Below, in pieces: positions 5,090 through 7,944 of a DNA stretch of 7,944 bases. Made by a program: the position numbers and the translations under genes. Each line of letters begins with the position of its first letter. Positions within the stretch are counted from its first letter, which is position 1. The stretch is from assembly GCA_958426425.1 (NCBI GenBank), contig CATZYY010000107.1, positions 1 through 7,944 on the forward strand. The letters are read 5' to 3'. Below the pieces are notes generated by a model, which was given only the letters and a program-made list of their open reading frames with translations, was not told the origin of the DNA and did no database searches. The stretch is from an uncultured Oscillospiraceae bacterium (GTDB lineage Bacteria > Bacillota > Clostridia > Oscillospirales > Oscillospiraceae).

Positions 5090-5742
5090 GCACCTTCGAA
5101 AAGCGCACAGGCCTGGTCCGCCGCTGGCTCTTTCTGACGGTGGGTCTGGTCATCATGTCCCTGGGCGTGGCCCTGTCCATCCGGGCAGACCTTGGCACCT
5201 CCCCCATCTCCAGTGTGCCTTATGTTGCCAGTCTGTTTTCCCCTCTCAGCGTGGGAACCGTCTCCATCGTCATGCACTGCGTCATGATTCTTATTCAAAT
5301 TCTGCTGCTCCGGCGGCGGTATGACCCGGTGCAGCTGCTGCAGCTGCCGGTGGCGGTGATTTTCGGATGGCTGACCGACGCGGCGATGTGGGTCACCGGG
5401 GCCATTGCCTGCGGCGCCTACTGGCAGCAGTGGCTGGTATGCGTGCTGGGTATTCTGCTGGTGGGCATCGGCGTCAGCTTCGAAGTCACCGCCGGCGTGG
5501 TGACTTTGGCCGGCGAGGGGACAGTATTAGCGCTGTGCCAGGTGCTGCCGGTGAAGTTCGGCACCATGAAGGTGACCTTTGACGTGTGCCTGGTGCTGAC
5601 GGCCTGCCTGCTGTCTTTGATCTTCCTGGGCGAGCTTCAGGGTGTCCGGGAAGGGACTGTGGCGGCGGCGCTGTGCGTGGGCATGGTGGCCCGGAAGCTG
5701 AACAAGCCTCTGGGCCGACTTGGTGAGAAGATTTTTGCATAA
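5086..5742 (+). CDS. YczE/YitT-like integral membrane protein
   Basis: This is a 218-aa polytopic membrane protein resembling the YczE/YyaS group. Hydrophobic segments lie at about residues 14-32, 53-75, 83-106, 113-135 and 160-182, with a less hydrophobic C-terminal helix near 190-202, giving five or six membrane passes. The characteristic RADLGTSP motif (33-40) follows the first helix, as in this family. The N-terminus (KRTGLVRR) is positively charged, consistent with a cytoplasmic start. The molecular function is not established for the family; a transport role is often assumed, and YczE has been linked to lipopeptide production in Bacillus. The ATG at 5086 overlaps the MarR stop, so expression is coupled to the regulator. 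No clear terminator follows immediately on the plus strand. Confidence 0.88.
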   Translation: MSTFEKRTGLVRRWLFLTVGLVIMSLGVALSIRADLGTSPISSVPYVASLFSPLSVGTVSIVMHCVMILIQILLLRRRYDPVQLLQLPVAVIFGWLTDAAMWVTGAIACGAYWQQWLVCVLGILLVGIGVSFEVTAGVVTLAGEGTVLALCQVLPVKFGTMKVTFDVCLVLTACLLSLIFLGELQGVREGTVAAALCVGMVARKLNKPLGRLGEKIFA

Positions 5743-6079
5743 AAGCAATTTGTTCCGCGGCGGCAGTCTCACAAGCCGTCCTTTTCCCCTTTTTCTGCGG
5801 ACATCCGTTTGACTGAACTGCATCTGGGGCATGTCCCCTTCAGATCGGCAGGCTACGCTTTCATCCATGGCGGAAAACATCTCTCTTTTTGCACGCCCCC
5901 TTCTTTTCAAGTGGCGCTTTAAAGCCAGCAGGCAAAGCGGGAACACCGTCCCATTTTTGCAGCCATATGCACACCTCAAAAACAGGAGGGGCGCCGCTGA
6001 CGCGGCGCCCCTCCTGTCTAGCCTTTTGCCGTGCTACCTGGATGTTCCCTTGGTCATTGACAAGCTCCGGGACCGCCTC
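5743..6079. other. 337-nt convergent non-coding gap between the yczE-like gene and dpaB
   Basis: No convincing gene is present; the open frames crossing this region are continuations of frames antisense to yczE-like or dpaB and lack ribosome binding sites at sensible starts. The only strong element is the hairpin at 5982-6017. A minor GGGG-CATGT-CCCC hairpin near 5825-5837 has a stem of only four pairs. The base composition is more mixed than in the flanking genes. Confidence 0.7.
5978..6017 (-). terminator. Intrinsic terminator of dpaA-dpaB, probably also stopping yczE-like read-through
   Basis: A 16-bp perfect stem (5982-5997 with 6002-6017) with a 4-nt loop TGAC contains a GCGCCGC/GCGGCGC core. 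On the minus strand it is followed by five T (complement of A5978-A5982, the last of which is paired), which orients it for transcripts coming from dpaB, whose stop codon is 63 nt away. The plus-strand side lacks a T-tract directly after the stem, although such a strong stem might still slow convergent transcription. Confidence 0.88.
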
Positions 6080-6655
6080 TCACCGCAGCAGCACCGGCTG
6101 AATCTGCTCTCCCCGCAGGGCGGCATCCACCGTCTCGGAAATCTTGGAGAAATCCGCCACCAGGGAAGTGGGCTTTGCCTGGGCATTGTCCTGCCCGAAC
6201 GGCACGAAATAGTAGTTCTTCCGCACCAGCAGCTCGCCGATGTTTTTGGCACCGGCGGCAAGGCCGTCGTTGCTGGCCATGGCGATCACCACCGGCCGGC
6301 CGTTGCGCAGATGCGCCTTGGCCGCCATGGTAACGGCGGTATCCGTGATGCCCGCCGCCAGCTTGGCAATGGTGTTGCCGGTGGCCGGCGCAATCACCAG
6401 CACATCCAGCAGCCCCTTGGGGCCGATGGGCTCCACCGACGGGATATCGCACAGCACCTCCTGCCCCGTCAGATCCTCAAGCCGCTCCATCAGAGCGTCG
6501 GAGGTGCCAAAGCGGGTATCGGTGAAGGCGGTCAGCTCCGAGACAATGGGGATCACCGTCTCATACTGCTCTGTCAGCGCCTCCAGGGCCTCCAGCACCT
6601 GGGCATGGGTGCAGAAGGAACCGCACATGGCAAACCCGACCCGTTCTTTTCTCAC
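6080..6655 (-). CDS. dpaB: Dipicolinate synthase subunit B (SpoVFB)
   Basis: With DpaA it makes dipicolinic acid from the lysine-pathway intermediate dihydrodipicolinate (or its hydrated form) in the sporulating mother cell; the product is loaded with calcium into the spore core. The 191-aa protein is a flavoprotein-fold (Rossmann-like) member of the expected length. Motifs seen are the GSFCTH loop at residues 12-17 after the first strand and APATGNTIAKLAAGITDT starting at 89, both typical of SpoVFB. The start is GTG at 6655: it overlaps the dpaA stop by four bases (GTGA), has GAGGTG (6663-6668) as ribosome binding site, and gives the family's normal N-terminus. It is the last gene before the terminator at 5978-6017. 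Spore-specific expression is inferred from the family. Confidence 0.95.
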   Translation of the reverse strand: MRKERVGFAMCGSFCTHAQVLEALEALTEQYETVIPIVSELTAFTDTRFGTSDALMERLEDLTGQEVLCDIPSVEPIGPKGLLDVLVIAPATGNTIAKLAAGITDTAVTMAAKAHLRNGRPVVIAMASNDGLAAGAKNIGELLVRKNYYFVPFGQDNAQAKPTSLVADFSKISETVDAALRGEQIQPVLLR

Positions 6656-7500
6656 ACTGGGTCACCTCGTTCTTCCATAATGTAATAGACCGCATCCCGG
6701 ATAACCGCCGCCGCGGTGCATGGCACCAGCCGCCCCGGCAGGGAACGGGCCCAGACCCAGGGAAGTCCCAGGGCGGCCGCCGCAGTCTGGTCAATCCCCG
6801 GGACGGATGCCAAATCCACACACAGACAGTCCCTGGGCAGCTGACGGAGCAGCGGCTCATCCAGAACCAGTGAGGGGACCGTGTTGAACACTGCGCCAAA
6901 GGTCCCCAGACATCCGTCCAGGTTCCCGGTCTCCAGTGCTTTCCATCCGTAGGCTCGAATCCAGGCCAGATCCCCGGGCTTCCGGGCGGTGGCAGTGACG
7001 CGGGCGCCCAGGCCGTGGAGCCGGTAGCTCAGGAGCTTTCCGATGCGGCCGAAGCCCAGCACCAGGCAGTCCATGCCCAGCAGCGTCCGGTCCAGCCGTT
7101 CCATAGCCACCTGCACGGCAGCCTCCGCCGTAGCGGCGGCGTTGGCCACGGTCAGCTCCTCCCTGAGGAAATAATCCTCCAGACGCAGTCCCCGCTCCTC
7201 CGCCTCCCGCCGCTGCGGGGGCTTCACCTGCCCGGCCAGCAGAAGCTGCCGGCTGTGGAACCGGCGAAACAGGTCCGTGGTGGGCATGGGCGCTTCCTCG
7301 CAGTTGAGAACTCCGTCTCCCCGGCACAACGGCAGGGGCAGGATCACCGTCTCCGCCGACGTGGCCCGTTCCAAAGCCCCTGCTCCCCCGCCGGTACCTC
7401 CAACGCCGTAAGTATACACGGTGTGTCCGTCTGCCTCCAGCAGCCGGACCAGCTCCGCCTGCCGGCGGTCGCCGCCGATTACACCAAAGGTCTTGTTCAT
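6652..7500 (-). CDS. dpaA: Dipicolinate synthase subunit A (SpoVFA)
   Basis: This is the dinucleotide-binding subunit of dipicolinate synthase, 282 aa, near the usual ~290-300. The N-terminal domain opens with VIGGDRRQAEL (residues 7-17), characteristic of SpoVFA. YFLREELTVANAAATAEAA (110-128) is the family's conserved linker helix, and the Rossmann motif GFGRIG is at 149-154. The C-terminal CVDLASVPGID segment is also typical. I chose ATG 7500 because it gives the family N-terminus and has an AGGGGG ribosome binding site (7509-7514); the in-frame extension to 7602 adds 34 unrelated residues and would begin upstream of the candidate promoter. Its stop overlaps the dpaB start. Unlike the Bacillus spoVF operon, no lysine-pathway genes (asd, dapG, dapA) follow, since a terminator closes the pair. 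Confidence 0.94.
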   Translation of the reverse strand: MNKTFGVIGGDRRQAELVRLLEADGHTVYTYGVGGTGGGAGALERATSAETVILPLPLCRGDGVLNCEEAPMPTTDLFRRFHSRQLLLAGQVKPPQRREAEERGLRLEDYFLREELTVANAAATAEAAVQVAMERLDRTLLGMDCLVLGFGRIGKLLSYRLHGLGARVTATARKPGDLAWIRAYGWKALETGNLDGCLGTFGAVFNTVPSLVLDEPLLRQLPRDCLCVDLASVPGIDQTAAAALGLPWVWARSLPGRLVPCTAAAVIRDAVYYIMEERGDPV

Positions 7501-7520
7501 CCGGCATTCCCCCTCGCACC

Positions 7521-7547
7521 ATGTTATGGCCGAAGGGGAAAAGAGGT
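7521..7547 (-). promoter_or_regulatory. Candidate sigma-K-like promoter for dpaA-dpaB
   Basis: On the minus strand, ACC (7547-7545) is followed after 16 nt by CATAACATG (7528-7520). This resembles the sigma-K pattern of AC in the -35 and CATAnnnTA in the -10, with the last base changed (TG for TA). Bacillus spoVF is under sigma-K, so the match fits the expected control. The predicted start would lie only about 14 nt before the start codon, leaving a very short leader that just contains the ribosome binding site. The motif is short and degenerate. Confidence 0.4.
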
Positions 7548-7740
7548 GATTGGCTGAACCCACTGCCGCGCTGGAACAGTGCAGCCAAATGTTCCTGAAC
7601 AAACATCATTGTTAAAGTCTCCATATTCTCTGTTGAATGCCAGCGATCCTCTTTCGGATTTTTCAGCAATCTCTGCCAGGTCCATTTCAGCTATGCACAG
7701 TCCGCATTTCATCCCTAACACATCTTATTTGTGGATTTTT
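7548..7740. other. Upstream region of dpaA with no recognisable gene
   Basis: A minus-strand frame (GTG 7721 or ATG 7712 to 7524) could encode about 62-65 aa beginning MKCGLCIAEMDLAEIAEKSERG, but it has no clear ribosome binding site, matches no family I know, and runs over the candidate dpaA promoter. Composition moves from GC-rich to AT-rich across the region, which may mark old insertion debris. I see no hairpin terminator or tRNA here. Confidence 0.5.
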
Positions 7741-7816
7741 GAAGTGCGCTGACCAGAGCACAAAAAGAGAAAGGATAAGGTAGAATAAGTTTCGCAAATT
7801 GAAAAGTAAATAAAAA

Positions 7817-7846
7817 GAGACATGGTTTGCAGATCTCTGGTAGAAT
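7817..7846 (+). promoter_or_regulatory. Candidate internal promoter of the transposase gene
   Basis: TAGAAT at 7841-7846 is preceded by TGG, making an extended -10 (TGnTAGAAT). A weak -35-like GAGACA lies at 7817-7822, 18 nt upstream. The start site would fall near 7853, downstream of the left arm of the inverted repeat at 7819-7830, so transcripts from this promoter would not form the start-codon hairpin. Confidence 0.45.
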
Positions 7847-7890
7847 GAAGTTGCGACACAAACATTCGAAAGGAGACAGCAAACCATGTC
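7819..7890 (+). repeat. 12-bp inverted repeat enclosing the transposase start codon
   Basis: GACATGGTTTGC (7819-7830) is perfectly complementary to GCAAACCATGTC (7879-7890), 48 nt apart. The right arm contains the ATG at 7886. In a transcript entering from outside, the start codon would be paired; in a transcript begun at the internal promoter the left arm would be absent. This matches the fold-back inhibition known for IS10 and IS50 transposase genes, but is inferred here. Confidence 0.65.
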
Positions 7891-7944
7891 CGAGAAAATT
7901 GTACAACTAAACGAGGCCGTAATCAAGAGCGAACTCAAGGAACT
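7886..7944 (+). CDS. Transposase N-terminus, IS256-family-like, 3' end outside window
   Basis: Only the first 19 complete codons are in the window. The deduced start MSEKIVQLNEAVIKSELKE closely resembles the N-termini of IS256-family (mutator-type) DDE transposases of Firmicutes, as I know them. An AAAGGAGA ribosome binding site (7869-7876) lies 9 nt before the ATG, which supports the start. The catalytic DDE residues are far outside the window, so whether the gene is intact cannot be judged. The ATG lies within the right arm of a 12-bp inverted repeat that could repress translation from read-through transcripts. Confidence 0.75.
   Translation, partial: MSEKIVQLNEAVIKSELKE

Larger units (their letters stand above)
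7745..7944 (+). mobile_element. Left part of an IS256-family-like insertion sequence, cut by window edge
   Basis: The block is clearly more AT-rich than the rest of the window and leads directly into a transposase start. The exact left terminal inverted repeat and target duplication cannot be fixed because the right end is outside the window; the start given is only the approximate composition break. Repeated short words (AAAAAGAGA at 7762-7770 and 7812-7820; GGTAGAAT at 7779-7786 and 7839-7846) may be transposase-binding or promoter sites near the end. Confidence 0.5.

Noticed and set aside
5831..6685. Plus-strand frame of 284 codons in and beyond the convergent gap
   Set aside because: Most of it is antisense to dpaB, and it passes through the terminator stem; there is no family similarity or good ribosome binding site.
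7501..7602. N-terminal extension of dpaA
   Set aside because: The 34 extra residues do not match SpoVFA, and ATG 7500 has its own ribosome binding site and the conserved VIGGDRRQ start.
7687..7938. Minus-strand 83-codon hydrophobic frame
   Set aside because: It is antisense to the transposase start and its leader; the hydrophobic look comes from AT-rich composition, and no ribosome binding site supports it.

Overview
The window looks like the chromosome of a GC-rich, strictly anaerobic, endospore-forming Firmicute, most plausibly an Oscillospiraceae-type Clostridia (Flavonifractor/Lawsonibacter-like). The reasons are a class III (oxygen-sensitive) ribonucleotide reductase pair, a dipicolinate synthase operon (spore-specific), strong AGGAGG-type ribosome binding sites, sigma-A-type promoters with good -35/-10 hexamers, and GC-rich codon use. 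The genus is an inference from these traits, not from a database match.

Layout. (1) 1-2106, plus strand: the C-terminal half of nrdD (anaerobic ribonucleoside-triphosphate reductase), an unusual 406-nt spacer full of hairpins and two imperfect direct repeats, then nrdG (its radical-SAM activase), closed by a strong terminator. (2) 2198-4573, minus strand: a compact four-gene operon read from one promoter near 4550. In transcription order it encodes a 72-aa very acidic coiled-coil-like protein, a 110-aa YqfO/NIF3-domain-like protein, a zinc-dependent MDR alcohol dehydrogenase and a UPF0173 metallo-beta-lactamase-fold hydrolase. (3) 4588-5742, plus strand: a divergent promoter with perfect -35 and -10 hexamers, overlapped by a palindrome, drives a MarR-type regulator and a translationally coupled YczE-like membrane protein. 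(4) 5743-6079: non-coding convergent gap ending in a strong terminator for the genes to its right. (5) 6080-7500, minus strand: dpaA-dpaB (spoVFA-spoVFB), the two subunits of dipicolinate synthase, with a candidate sigma-K promoter. (6) 7501-7944: a lower-GC stretch that ends in the first 19 codons of an IS256-family-like transposase cut by the window edge.

How the parts work together. NrdG would install the glycyl radical on NrdD so that dNTPs can be made without oxygen. DpaA and DpaB would make dipicolinic acid in the mother cell for the spore core. The MarR-like protein probably represses its own operon, including the membrane protein, through the palindrome at its promoter; the back-to-back promoter arrangement leaves open that it also affects the four-gene minus-strand operon. 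I see no CRISPR array, defence system, tRNA or rRNA. The most unusual signals are the repeat-rich nrdD-nrdG spacer, the MarR operator/promoter architecture, and a 12-bp inverted repeat that would bury the transposase start codon in read-through transcripts.
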